Source: Gammaproteobacteria bacterium (GTDB lineage: Bacteria > Pseudomonadota > Gammaproteobacteria > SURF-13). From it: a stretch of 64,000 nt of DNA. The stretch is from contig JACPZD010000037.1 of assembly GCA_016195665.1 (NCBI GenBank), positions 1 to 64,000 of the forward strand, read 5' to 3'. Shown piece after piece: positions 1 through 9,215 of the stretch (position 1 is the stretch's first letter; each line of letters begins with the position of its first letter). The notes beneath the pieces are model-generated. The model had not been told where the DNA came from, did not search any database, and saw only the letters and a list, made by a program, of their open reading frames with translations. The translations under genes and the position numbers were made by a program.

Positions 1-111
1 AGAAGCGCCCTCTTCGAGTGGATTGAAGTGTTTTACAATCGAGAACGGCTACATCAAACACTCGGTTACGTGAGTCCGATGCAGTATGAAGAAAACGCTG
101 TTGTCCCCTAA
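1..111 (+). pseudogene. IS3-family transposase (OrfB), C-terminal end only
   Basis: The window opens inside an open frame whose last 36 codons end in [19 protein letters not shown] plus a short tail and a TAA stop. This is the typical C-terminus of the IS3-family OrfB integrase (rve domain, after the DDE core). The catalytic residues lie outside the window, so intactness cannot be judged. The bases just downstream (about 112-141, containing gtccgtgaaatcggg) look like the right end of such an element, but the left end is not visible. The element lies directly beyond the cut end of the RHS gene and may have caused that truncation. Confidence 0.75.
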
Positions 112-142
112 CCCTGTGTCCGTGAAATCGGGTATGCCTCAT

Positions 143-208
143 GTTCATTGTATGACTATCGTATTGATTGCTGCAGGATTGTACAGTTCAGATAGTCATA
201 CAATGAAC
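143..208. repeat. 18-bp perfect inverted repeat between IS end and RHS gene
   Basis: gttcattgtatgactatc at 143-160 is repeated exactly in reverse complement at 191-208, with a 30-base loop. The last codons of the RHS frame (reading VHCMTI, then stop) are encoded by the right arm, so the present RHS stop codon comes from foreign sequence. The arms resemble palindromic units associated with REP-type or MITE elements; that assignment is an inference. Confidence 0.7.
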
Positions 209-3200
209 TTGACCCCTCTGCTCAGTGCCCGTATAGCCGTATTGAGGTATTGCACCGGTTGAGGCGAGCTTGTTACCCCAGGCGTCAAAGCGGGCTGTGC
301 CGTCGCTGCCGCCGGTGGCGTTGGTCAGTGCGATGACGCTGCCCAGGCCGTCCTGATGGTAGTACTGATTGGCTGTAGCAGTGCTGCGGATGAGCGGGTT
401 ATCGGTGCCGGGGCCGTGGGTGTAGCGGGCCAGCGGACTGGTCCAGCCGCTGTATTCGGCCTGGATGTCAGAGCCGTTGTAGAGATAGTTTGTGCTAGTG
501 GCCCCGACGGTCTTTTGGATTCTTCTGCCTTGGTCGTCGCATTGGTAGCTCTGATTGGCCTGGCCGGTCTTACTCACTTGGCTCAGGCGATTGAGGGCGT
601 CGTAGCTGAGGCTGGTGAGGGTGGCCCCTTCGCTCTTGGTGAGTAGGTTGCCGTTTGGGTCGTAGCTCAAGCTGGCAAGGAGTGCGCCGGTGGGACTGCC
701 TTGGCGGATTTCTTTGAGCTGGTTGGCTGTGTCGTAGACATAGGCTGTCGTGTTGACGCCGTCGGTCTTTTGGCTGCGGTTGCCGAGGGTGTCGTAGCTG
801 TAGCCTTCGATGAGGGTGCTGGGGACGACGGCGTTGTTTCTGACTTCGCTGAGGCGATCAAGGGCGTTGTAGAGGTATTGGTATTTGGTGAGGGTGGCGC
901 CGATCTGTTCGGTGTGGGTGAGGCGGTTGCCGGCGGCGTCGTAGCTGTAGTCGTGTTGCGTTACGACGCTGGCGCTGGTGCTGCGATTTTGCACCTGGCT
1001 TAGGGTGTTGTCGGGGTTGTAGGTGTAGCGTGTGCTGACGCCGCTGGGGAGGGTCTTTTGGGTGAGTCTTCCGGCGGCGTCGTAGGTGAAGCCGATGAGT
1101 TGGGTCCCGGCGCCGATGCCGGTGAGGCGGCCGACGCTGTCATAGAGGTAGTCGGTGGCGACTCCTTCACCGTCGGTAAGCCGGGTGAGGAGGCTGCCGG
1201 GGCTGTAGCGGTATTGGAGGGTCTTGTTGCCGCGGGAGTCATTGAGGGTCTTGAGCCGGTGGGCGCTGTCGTAACTGTAGCGGTAGGTGACGTTGGGGCC
1301 TTGGACTTGGGTGGCGAGGCCCAGGGGGTTGCGGGTGTAGCTGACGGTACCGGCGGCGCTGCTCTGGGTGAGGAGTTGGTGGCCGTAGCCCCAGGTGTAG
1401 GTGGTCACTTGGCCTTTGGCGTCGGTGACGCGGGTGACGTTGCTGAAGATGTCATAGGCGTACTGGCGGCTGCGGCTTAAGGGGTCGGTGTCTTTGAGCA
1501 GGCGGCCGAAGTCGTCGTAGCTATAGGTCATTTGGGGGGTGAGGACGTCGCTCGCGGGGTTGGTGCCCGTGGCGTCGGTGCGGCCGGCCTCGACTTTGGT
1601 GCGCTGGCCAAGATTGTTGTAGCTGTAGCGGGTCACGGGACGTATTGTACCCAATAGGGCATCGGTGTATTGAGGCCCGACGATGCGGGTGGGTCGGTTG
1701 AGTTCGTCGTAGGTGGTGAGGGTGACGCGGCCCAGGGGGTCGGTGACGCTGACTACGTTGCCGTTGGTGTCGTAGTCGAACTGGGTGATGCGGCCGAGGG
1801 CGTTGATCTGTTGCTTTAATCGGCCGTCGCGCTCGGGGCCGTAGTAGGTGTAGTTGATGCTGTTGCCGTTGGGGTCGGTGATGCTGCGCGGCTTGCCGTC
1901 GAGGTCCAGGGTGCGGCTCACGGCGTTGCCCTGCTGGTCGTAGGCTTTGGTGATGTGGTTGTTGGGGTCGTATTCAAAGGCCAGGGTGTAGCTGTCGGGG
2001 TTGGTGATCTTGGTGATGTTGCCCGCGGTGTCGTACTGGTAGGCGGTGGTGAAGCCGCCGGCGTTGGCGCCGGTCAGTGTGCGATCGGACAGGTCGTAGC
2101 TGGCGCTGGCTTGATCCACCAGGGTGGGGACGCCCGCCACCGGGACGGTGAGCCCGGTGTTGCTGGGATTGCCGTTGGGGTCGTATTGGTAATCCCGCAA
2201 CTGGCCGGCGGTATCGGTGCCTTTGATCACGCGGTCCACATCGTCGTAGACGAATTGGGTGGGGTACCAGTCCTCATTGAGGCCGGTCTTGACGCGGCCG
2301 AGGGGGTCGTAGCTTAAACTGGCGCTGTCGAATTCGGTGGCATCTATGAGGCCGTCGCCGTTCTTGTCGCCACGGCGGGTGATGCCTACCGGATTGAGTC
2401 CCTGCACCAGATTGACGGTGTCGTTGTAGCTGTATTCCAGGGTCGGGCCGGCCTGGGCGGTGAAGTCACGCACTTGTTTGCCGGTCAGGACGTTGCCAAA
2501 GCTGTCGTAGCTGTTGAGGGTCCAGGCGAGGAGATCGGTCGCCACGGGGGTGTACGTGGTGGGATCCAGCGTCGCGCCGATGCCGGCTTTGAGCCTGACG
2601 GTCTGTAACGGGTTGCCCTTGGCGTCGTATTTCACCAGGGTGTAGTTGCCGCGCGCGTCTTTGATCTTGCCGGGCTGGTTGTAGGTGTTGAAGTAGCTGT
2701 ATTCGACCGTGGCCCCGGAAGGCTGGGTGATGCGGGTGACGTTGCCATTGGTGTCATAGGCGTACTGGGTGAGATAACCGGGCGGGCTGAGCTTGGAAAG
2801 GCGGTTCATGACGTTGACGCTGTCATAGGTGTAGGTGCGCTCGGCGCCGTTTTCCTCCACGATCTTGACGGGGTTGCCGTTGGCGTCAAAGTAAAACGTG
2901 CGGGTATAGCCCCGCTCGTTCACGCCGATCGCTTCACGGCGGAAGTCATTATAGGTGAAGCTGGTGGTCTCCCCCAGGGTGGTGTAGTGCTTGAAGACCC
3001 GGCCGTTTATATAATACTCGAAGGTCATGCCGTTGCCGCGCGGCAGGGTGTAGCTTTTCATCACATGATTGAGCAGGGTGTCGCTGTAGTAGCTGTAGCT
3101 GACCGGCGGCTGGGCGCCCGCAACGGCGAGCGGATTCTTGTAGGTCACCAGATTGCCCGCCGCGTCATAGACATACTGCTGGCGGCGATTGGTCCAGTCT

Positions 3201-6200
3201 TTGACTTCGATGAGGCGATTATTGACATCGTAGGTGAGTGTGAGACTACGACTGAGGGAGTCCGTGACCGTGGTTAAATTGTTTCCGGTATAGGTCAGTG
3301 TCAGGGCATTGCCGTTGCGGTCAACGATCTTTGAAAGCTTGGCCTTTTGTGCAACCGTGCCGGCGATATTTCCAAAGATGTAGGTGAGCCCGTTCTTCTC
3401 CCTGATACTGTATGTCCCATCGGCGTTACGAGCAGTGTTGAAGAAGTATCCCTTGGGCGGGACAAAAACACTGCCCACGGCGACGCCTGCGGTCGAGCCT
3501 GCTACCAGAATAAACTTCTTGCTGCCGGTACCATCGGTCCAGGTCACCGATGATGTGATGCCGTCGGTATCGGCCGAATCCGTAACGCCATTGGTGTTAT
3601 GGTCATTGAAGGTCAGGGAATGATTAAAACTGTGTGTCCAGCCAAAGCCGAGCGGCCCGTCCTTGGCATCGCGGCTATTGTAACTGCGTTCAAAAACCAC
3701 CGGCAGCCCTCCCCGGCCCTTGATAGCGAGATCGCGCTCGGTGTGATACATATTGCCGCTCACCATGTTGACCGGGTCGCCTGCAAAGGTCGAGTATGAG
3801 GTTGTGCCAAAATCAATACCTGAACTGAAATTATTGGTGACAGGGTCGGCAAAGCTATACAACGAGGGCATATTTGTGGGGTCGCTAGTGGTAAACCCGC
3901 CCGCATAACTTCCATTGATGATATAGGCGCCACTCATGGTTTTTGCGACCGTATCATTCTTCTCCGCCACCCAAACCGCGCCACGCCAGTTGTTATACTG
4001 GATTAAACTGCGCGGCGCAGTGACGGTATATCCGGCATTGATATAGCTCTGAACTGACGCCACGTAACTCGCAGGATAGTTCAAGGTGGTATTGGTGTTG
4101 CTGGTAAGCTTGGGGATCTCGGTGGCTTGATTGGCGCTGGTGATGGTCAATATTGCAATGCCCATCTCCTTGGCAAATTGCAGACCCCGCACGGTGCTCA
4201 CCGCATCCATCCGGGCGTTCTCCTGCCAAATGTAGGCCTCAAAGGCAGAGGAGGAATAACCGCTGAGCTGGAACGTCTTCCACACCAGTGCGCCTGTGCT
4301 TAAATCCACAGTGCGTGACTGACCCCCCGGGACATCAATGAGAAAGCCTTGCCGCGTTATCGCGAAAGGCAGATCAAAAAGATATTTCACCTTCATCTGC
4401 GTGGCGGTAAGTCCAAGATGATTACCGCTCTCGCCCGAGCCGCCATCCAGCTCACCAATGCGTTTAGCGCTATCCGTGATGTAACGCATGTATTTGAGTC
4501 CCACCAGATGCAGATACTCGCCTTCGGTTTCTTCCAGGTTGGTATTGGGGCTCGGCGTGTTACGCACACTGGCGAGGAGTTTGGCGGCACGTTCGCGCAA
4601 CAGTCTATCGGAGGCCTGGAAGGCATAGCCCTGCAAGGCGTGATAATTGGCGGCGTTGATATTATTGAACGTGATGGTCTTTATCAGGGGACTGCTCCGC
4701 TCATTCAGGCGCAAGTCCATGGTCAGACGGTTTTGTGTGGTGCAAAAGCCGACCGCCGTAGTGCCGACTGATTGATCTACACCTTCGGCCTTGATCACCG
4801 GCACCACATTGATGGTGCAGGGCAGGGCCGCCAATAGATCGGGATTGGCCTTCCACGTGTCGAGCGCGCTTTGATCGGTGGTGGTCAGCCCCTTAAACGA
4901 AAGAGTGGTACGTTTCAGCACCGTGGTGGGCAAATCCAAAGTCACCGCAGGCGCCAGAGCGGTTCCGGCTGAATTGGCGCTGGTGATTGTAAGCTTGTAG
5001 CGGTGGGCATCGGGCAGTGCGGCGACCTCGGCGGTCAGACCGGTTCCCCAACTGGTAAACTGCACCACGGTATAAGGCAGCGTGGCGGGCAACACATCCA
5101 CTTGTCTGGGGAGCAACGTCCCCAGATAGCCGACATCGGACAGCGTATTATTGCTGTAATTGGGGGGCAGTGCTTTAATGCTGGCGCTAACCTGCTCCTC
5201 GTATTTCTCGTGGGGCAGCGTATTGGTACGGCGCGCCATGTAGGTGGTGTAGTCAAACGCCACGTTCGTGGCGATACCCGCCTGATAGGTTTTATCCTTA
5301 AAGCTGGGATCCAGCGGGATCCAACGGTGGCCTGACTTGTCTATGGCGTTGCCGCGGTAATTGCCATAAGGCACACAGGCCTCCACCCAGACGTGCGCTA
5401 TTTGCATCCCCACCGTTGCGCCGGCGCCGCTGACCACTTTGCCATAAGTAGGATTCAACCCCTGACCCACCATGGCTATTGCCGCATCGTAGGTTTTCGC
5501 GCCGATCCAGCGCGGCCCGCGCAGATCCGTGATTTGGATCGTTCCTCTGACATAACGTGTAGGGATATTTGACGCCCTCAATAAGGCGATCAATAAAGAA
5601 GCTTGATCGGTGGGGCCACCCGCCTTGCTGTAAAGCGTGCCCATGGTTCCTTTGAGCGAACCCCAGTAGGGTTCAAATTTTATCTCATTGGAGACATATT
5701 GATAAATCTGCACCGGTGAATAATTCAATTTTTCCGCCAGCGCCCGAATTTCCGGGGTGAGTGACACGTCGCTGGTTTCGGCCAAATCCGCAGCGGTGTA
5801 GCTACAACTTGCCGCCTCGGTAGGTGTGGGGTCGGGCGCCACAGCCAGCAGGTTGTTACCCAGAAAGGCGTACATGTTGCCGGGCGTATAGGGTGAGGCG
5901 AAGTACTGCGGCGTAGTTGGGCTGGCGGGCAATTCACGTGACGCGGGCGGTTCTTGCTGAGTGAAGGTGGGAACCGGCTGCTGATTGGCGAGATCCGCCT
6001 GTTCCTTCACTTTCCCGTGCAACTCTTTCAGTTCTGCCTTCAGTTTGCCTAAGGCAAGGCCTCTCCCATTTTTTTGTTTGCTGTTGTGCACGCTGTCCAG
6101 GGCATTCGTAATTCGATCAAAGCGCTGCTCAACGGCTTGCAGGGTGGCGTCGAGTACAGCCGCTTTGCCATTTAGGCCTTGTTGTGCAAGTTTGCCCCGC

Positions 6201-6550
6201 GTTTCAGCAAAGTAAGCCTTGATCTCTTTGCGCAATTCAGCAAACTCGTGAAGCTTGCTGCGGATCACCATGCGCTTGGTATTGAGCGCCTCCTCTTCCT
6301 CAGACGGACTTTTGGTCTTTTTATCCTCCGCCTCGACTTGGTTGGCGAGTTCGGACACCTCATCCAGATGCTGACTCAGCTGATCGGTCAACGGATTGCC
6401 GCCAAGCTTGACGCGATCAGTCACTACTCGTTGGATGATGTCTTCGGGAAGTGGAGCGGAATCAGCCGGCGCGGCGAGTGTCGCGCCCGAACCGGCGGCA
6501 AACAGCACGATAACAAAACTCATCCGCAAAATCATGTTGGGTAGCTTCAT
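188..6550 (-). CDS. Giant secreted RHS/YD-repeat protein with transglutaminase-like domain, C-terminally truncated
   Basis: A 2120-residue protein. It begins with a Sec signal peptide (about residues 1-26), then a charged, helix-rich segment (about 30-195), then a transglutaminase-like domain (about 270-430). In that domain AHVWVE and WIPLDPS carry the expected His and Asp, but the position of the catalytic Cys appears to be Pro313 (GGPTDQAS). A DUF6531-type RHS entry region follows near residue 920 (DPVNMVSGNMYHTERDL), then dozens of YD repeats to about 2085. The core begins (YYHQDGLGSVIALTN) but stops at YGYTGTEQ, exactly where RHS proteins continue with GLYYxRARYYDP. The remaining residues come from an inverted repeat. 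The start is supported by ggaggtga at 6563-6570. The core completion and any C-terminal toxin or tip domain are lost. It lies 69 bp behind the toroid gene, probably in one transcription unit. Confidence 0.85.
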   Translation of the reverse strand: MKLPNMILRMSFVIVLFAAGSGATLAAPADSAPLPEDIIQRVVTDRVKLGGNPLTDQLSQHLDEVSELANQVEAEDKKTKSPSEEEEALNTKRMVIRSKLHEFAELRKEIKAYFAETRGKLAQQGLNGKAAVLDATLQAVEQRFDRITNALDSVHNSKQKNGRGLALGKLKAELKELHGKVKEQADLANQQPVPTFTQQEPPASRELPASPTTPQYFASPYTPGNMYAFLGNNLLAVAPDPTPTEAASCSYTAADLAETSDVSLTPEIRALAEKLNYSPVQIYQYVSNEIKFEPYWGSLKGTMGTLYSKAGGPTDQASLLIALLRASNIPTRYVRGTIQITDLRGPRWIGAKTYDAAIAMVGQGLNPTYGKVVSGAGATVGMQIAHVWVEACVPYGNYRGNAIDKSGHRWIPLDPSFKDKTYQAGIATNVAFDYTTYMARRTNTLPHEKYEEQVSASIKALPPNYSNNTLSDVGYLGTLLPRQVDVLPATLPYTVVQFTSWGTGLTAEVAALPDAHRYKLTITSANSAGTALAPAVTLDLPTTVLKRTTLSFKGLTTTDQSALDTWKANPDLLAALPCTINVVPVIKAEGVDQSVGTTAVGFCTTQNRLTMDLRLNERSSPLIKTITFNNINAANYHALQGYAFQASDRLLRERAAKLLASVRNTPSPNTNLEETEGEYLHLVGLKYMRYITDSAKRIGELDGGSGESGNHLGLTATQMKVKYLFDLPFAITRQGFLIDVPGGQSRTVDLSTGALVWKTFQLSGYSSSAFEAYIWQENARMDAVSTVRGLQFAKEMGIAILTITSANQATEIPKLTSNTNTTLNYPASYVASVQSYINAGYTVTAPRSLIQYNNWRGAVWVAEKNDTVAKTMSGAYIINGSYAGGFTTSDPTNMPSLYSFADPVTNNFSSGIDFGTTSYSTFAGDPVNMVSGNMYHTERDLAIKGRGGLPVVFERSYNSRDAKDGPLGFGWTHSFNHSLTFNDHNTNGVTDSADTDGITSSVTWTDGTGSKKFILVAGSTAGVAVGSVFVPPKGYFFNTARNADGTYSIREKNGLTYIFGNIAGTVAQKAKLSKIVDRNGNALTLTYTGNNLTTVTDSLSRSLTLTYDVNNRLIEVKDWTNRRQQYVYDAAGNLVTYKNPLAVAGAQPPVSYSYYSDTLLNHVMKSYTLPRGNGMTFEYYINGRVFKHYTTLGETTSFTYNDFRREAIGVNERGYTRTFYFDANGNPVKIVEENGAERTYTYDSVNVMNRLSKLSPPGYLTQYAYDTNGNVTRITQPSGATVEYSYFNTYNQPGKIKDARGNYTLVKYDAKGNPLQTVRLKAGIGATLDPTTYTPVATDLLAWTLNSYDSFGNVLTGKQVRDFTAQAGPTLEYSYNDTVNLVQGLNPVGITRRGDKNGDGLIDATEFDSASLSYDPLGRVKTGLNEDWYPTQFVYDDVDRVIKGTDTAGQLRDYQYDPNGNPSNTGLTVPVAGVPTLVDQASASYDLSDRTLTGANAGGFTTAYQYDTAGNITKITNPDSYTLAFEYDPNNHITKAYDQQGNAVSRTLDLDGKPRSITDPNGNSINYTYYGPERDGRLKQQINALGRITQFDYDTNGNVVSVTDPLGRVTLTTYDELNRPTRIVGPQYTDALLGTIRPVTRYSYNNLGQRTKVEAGRTDATGTNPASDVLTPQMTYSYDDFGRLLKDTDPLSRSRQYAYDIFSNVTRVTDAKGQVTTYTWGYGHQLLTQSSAAGTVSYTRNPLGLATQVQGPNVTYRYSYDSAHRLKTLNDSRGNKTLQYRYSPGSLLTRLTDGEGVATDYLYDSVGRLTGIGAGTQLIGFTYDAAGRLTQKTLPSGVSTRYTYNPDNTLSQVQNRSTSASVVTQHDYSYDAAGNRLTHTEQIGATLTKYQYLYNALDRLSEVRNNAVVPSTLIEGYSYDTLGNRSQKTDGVNTTAYVYDTANQLKEIRQGSPTGALLASLSYDPNGNLLTKSEGATLTSLSYDALNRLSQVSKTGQANQSYQCDDQGRRIQKTVGATSTNYLYNGSDIQAEYSGWTSPLARYTHGPGTDNPLIRSTATANQYYHQDGLGSVIALTNATGGSDGTARFDAWGNKLASTGAIPQYGYTGTEQRGQVHCMTI

Positions 6551-6619
6551 ACCATTCTCCCTTCACCTCCTGCGCATGGACGCTAAGGAGGTCAGCCGAT
6601 TATTTCGATTGTTAGAAGC

Positions 6620-8161
6620 CTAAAAAATCTCCAGCGCAGCGGCCTTGTTTCTGATCCGCACTACGTCGTCTTGATTGATCACGCCGTTCGGCGCCCCGGC
6701 CGGGGCGACGTCACCATGGCTGAGTTGAGTCGGGGTAGGCGTAACCAGACCGGTGGCAATCTGCTCGGCCAAGGCGGTATCAGCCGGACCTACCCAGCCA
6801 TCACCCGTAAGGTCGCCGTCGGCAATACCTGTGGCGGTATTCGAGACTGAGATCAGCGCAAGAAAAGTTCGGGTAGTAGCGGTCGCATCGGTGACCGAAT
6901 AGCTGAAGTTATAGAGACCTAATGTAGTAGGTGCACCGCTCACCTGCCCCGTCGCGGCGTTCAGGGTCAATCCCGGCGGGAAGCTGCCGGCCACTGTCTT
7001 CCAGGTGTAAGGCGCCGTGCCGCCGCCCGACGGCAATAACAGGCTGTATGATTGATTCAATACCGCCTGCACGGCGGGGACGAGCGGAATCGTCGTACCC
7101 GGGGCGCCTTGCCCGTTGCCATCTACTAACCAACCGCTGTCCGCGACGTTAGGATTGGTGCGCAGAATCAGCTCGATGGCGTCGGGGACACCGTCTTTGT
7201 CGGTGTCCGTCAGCGGCGTCGCCAATGCCGGCAGAGCTTTGAGCGCCAAACCTGTTTGCAGCGGGTCATTATTCCAACTTCCGTCCACACCCTGCCGGCT
7301 GATCAGATAATCCAGTGCCGCTGTGGTAGCAGGGTCGGCGGGTCGCAAGGTAAGCAACGCCTGATACACCAGGGCCGTATAAAATGGGCTGCTTACGCCA
7401 TTCTCGCCAAATCCGCCATCGGCGAGCTTTTTCTGACTGAGCAGCCAATTGAGGCCACGATCAATTGCCGTTTGCAAGGTATAAGAGGTCGTGCCACAGG
7501 TAAGGCTCACCCAGCCTTGGGCCAACCTGATGCCATTGATCTCAAGGATGTTGTACACCGTCGGGACAACGCCGCTCGCCACTACCGAAGCGGGCGCCGT
7601 GGTGTTCAGCGGCAGATATGACCAACTGCCGTCTACGGTTACATCACCGGTCTTTTGCGCCATTAACATGCGGCATAAGGCATTGGCGATGTCATTCGTT
7701 TGATTGGTATAGGTATATTGACTGGCGCGGATGGCGCTCAAGGCGAGAGGCGTGTCGGGAAAGCTGGTATCGTATTGGTCATACGCACCCCAGGCCACGT
7801 TTGCATTTTTCCACTTGAGCAATTGCTGAGCATCGGAGGTAACATCGAGTTGGGCCTGCTTGAGGGCGATGATCCGGCGCGATAAGGAGTCTACGCTGAT
7901 GACTTTGGCGTTGCTGAGCCAGGCCACGCCCTTTACGTAAGAATAATTACTGAGCTTGGCATTGCTGAAGGCCTCTAAGGCAGCGGCCGTCGCAGGAACC
8001 TCCGTACCTGCCTTGCCCTTCCAATAGCCGTCACCGTTCTGATTTAGCAACAGCCAGGCGAGTCCTTTATTCCGCGCGGCGTCAATTTGTGCGGCGGTAG
8101 CCGCGACCACGGTGGGAGCAAACAACCCGATCACAAGGCCTACTATGATGCACCGTATCAT
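6620..8161 (-). CDS. Secreted alpha/alpha-toroid (prenyltransferase/squalene-cyclase-like) protein with putative Ig and dockerin-like domains
   Basis: A 513-residue protein with a signal peptide (MIRCIIVGLVIGLFAPTVVA). Residues about 25-310 contain repeats of the alpha/alpha-toroid type (GLAWLLLNQNGDGYWKG, GLNWLLSQKKLADGGFGENG, LDYLISRQGVDGSWNND), as in squalene-cyclase and prenyltransferase-like proteins. A calcium-type DTDKDGVPDAIE loop follows, then a He_PIG-like putative Ig domain (GTAPYTWKTVAGSFPPGLTL, SGAPTTLGLYNFSYSVTD). The C-terminus has two dockerin-type half-sites (GDLTGDGWVGPADTALAEQI and a later NGVINQDDVVRIRNKAA). No cyclase active-site DxDD motif was seen, so a structural or binding role is more likely than terpene chemistry. 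It lies upstream of and in line with the RHS gene; the pair probably forms an exported system of unknown job. Confidence 0.75.
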   Translation of the reverse strand: MIRCIIVGLVIGLFAPTVVAATAAQIDAARNKGLAWLLLNQNGDGYWKGKAGTEVPATAAALEAFSNAKLSNYSYVKGVAWLSNAKVISVDSLSRRIIALKQAQLDVTSDAQQLLKWKNANVAWGAYDQYDTSFPDTPLALSAIRASQYTYTNQTNDIANALCRMLMAQKTGDVTVDGSWSYLPLNTTAPASVVASGVVPTVYNILEINGIRLAQGWVSLTCGTTSYTLQTAIDRGLNWLLSQKKLADGGFGENGVSSPFYTALVYQALLTLRPADPATTAALDYLISRQGVDGSWNNDPLQTGLALKALPALATPLTDTDKDGVPDAIELILRTNPNVADSGWLVDGNGQGAPGTTIPLVPAVQAVLNQSYSLLLPSGGGTAPYTWKTVAGSFPPGLTLNAATGQVSGAPTTLGLYNFSYSVTDATATTRTFLALISVSNTATGIADGDLTGDGWVGPADTALAEQIATGLVTPTPTQLSHGDVAPAGAPNGVINQDDVVRIRNKAAALEIF

Positions 8162-8476
8162 GAATGCCTCCCTATTCGCTTTTGTTGATGAGACTTTTTG
8201 AAATCAGCTTGCGGTGATTCTTAATGCTGCTGAAAAGTTTGATCCCCAGCGATGACAGTTTGATTATGTTTCGGTGAATTTTTTCGTCCGGTCAGACAAG
8301 GTTAGCTATACTAGATCATCCGGGGGGGGGGGGCTGTGTCAAGGTTTTTTTGGGAATTTTTTTATAGCTGGACGATATTGGCTAATAATTAAGCTGGGGG
8401 TAAAGAGGTGATTCTTGCTGCTGATCAATAAATTAGGCGACAGTGGTGACATTTCTCCTGAAGCCCATCTTCAAGA
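8162..8476. promoter_or_regulatory. Divergent intergenic region with a 12-G tract
   Basis: This AT-rich gap of 315 bp separates the minus-strand toroid/RHS pair from tsaB on the plus strand, so it should carry promoters for both. A homopolymer of 12 G lies at 8322-8333, followed by T-rich stretches. I see no confident -35/-10 pair and no RNA gene here. Confidence 0.45.
8322..8333. repeat. Homopolymeric G12 tract
   Basis: Twelve consecutive G residues lie between divergent genes, 143 bp before tsaB and 161 bp before the toroid gene. Tracts this long slip readily and can make promoters phase-variable. They are also prone to sequencing length error. Confidence 0.9.
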
Positions 8477-9160
8477 ATGAAAATCCTGGCATTGGATACT
8501 TCCACTGAGGCCTGCTCGGCGGCGCTGATTATCGAGACTGAGGTCCGCGAGGATTTCAAGCTTGCTTCGCGGGAACACGCCCGGCTCATCCTGCCGATGG
8601 TGGACGCACTGCTGGCCAAGGCGGGCCTAAGCTTATCGCAGCTTGACGCCATCGCCTTTGGGCGCGGCCCCGGCTCTTTCACGGGATTGCGCATCGCAGC
8701 GAGTGTCGCACAGGGTCTCGCCTTCGGCGCCGATCTGCCCGTGTTGCCCATCTCCACATTGGCCGCTCTCGCGCAGGGGGCTCATACAGACCTTGGCCTG
8801 ACGCACGTGCTCGCCACGCTCGATGCCCGGATGAGCGAGGTCTATTGGGGCGTTTATCAAATCAGTAGCACAGGTGTGATGGAGTTGCACGGCGAGGAAC
8901 AGGTATGTGCGCCAGGTGAAGTTGCCTTCCCCGATAAGGGCGAATGGCAAGGGGTAGGTAGCGGGTGGAAAGAGTATGGCACTGCATTGCGGGAACGTTG
9001 CGGCACACTCGTGCATACGGTGATGCCGGAGCGTCAGCCGCGCGCGCGGGATGTCGCGCTGATGGGGTTGACCGCCATGCAGCGCGGCCTTGCAGTGAGC
9101 GCCGAGCAGGCCGTGCCGGTCTATTTGAGAAACCGGGTGGCCTGGGCCAAGTGCGAATAA
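8477..9160 (+). CDS. tsaB: tRNA threonylcarbamoyladenosine biosynthesis protein TsaB
   Basis: A 227-residue ASKHA-fold protein (E. coli TsaB has 231). The N-terminus MKILALDTSTEACSAAL and the segment FGRGPGSFTGLRIAASVAQG are characteristic of TsaB. In this family TsaB dimerises with TsaD and, with TsaE, transfers the threonylcarbamoyl group from TsaC product to A37 of ANN-decoding tRNAs in the cytoplasm. TsaB itself is a platform rather than the catalytic subunit. The ATG is chosen because it starts the conserved sequence, although no strong Shine-Dalgarno is seen. The 3' end runs into a palindrome. It is followed by a methyltransferase gene on the same strand. Confidence 0.95.
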   Translation: MKILALDTSTEACSAALIIETEVREDFKLASREHARLILPMVDALLAKAGLSLSQLDAIAFGRGPGSFTGLRIAASVAQGLAFGADLPVLPISTLAALAQGAHTDLGLTHVLATLDARMSEVYWGVYQISSTGVMELHGEEQVCAPGEVAFPDKGEWQGVGSGWKEYGTALRERCGTLVHTVMPERQPRARDVALMGLTAMQRGLAVSAEQAVPVYLRNRVAWAKCE

Positions 9161-9196
9161 ATTCGCACCTACATGTAGGGCCGAATTCATTCGGCC
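9151..9196. repeat. Two adjacent palindromes at the tsaB 3' end
   Basis: gtgcgaat-aa-attcgcac at 9151-9168 and ggccgaat-tc-attcggcc at 9179-9196 are two perfect 8-bp-arm palindromes separated by ctacatgtag. The first contains the tsaB stop codon. The gaatnnattc core is of a kind seen in dispersed palindromic repeats. It could stop or attenuate transcription, but there is no T-run. Confidence 0.65.
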
Positions 9197-9215
9197 AACC
9201 TTGAAGGTAGCTAAG

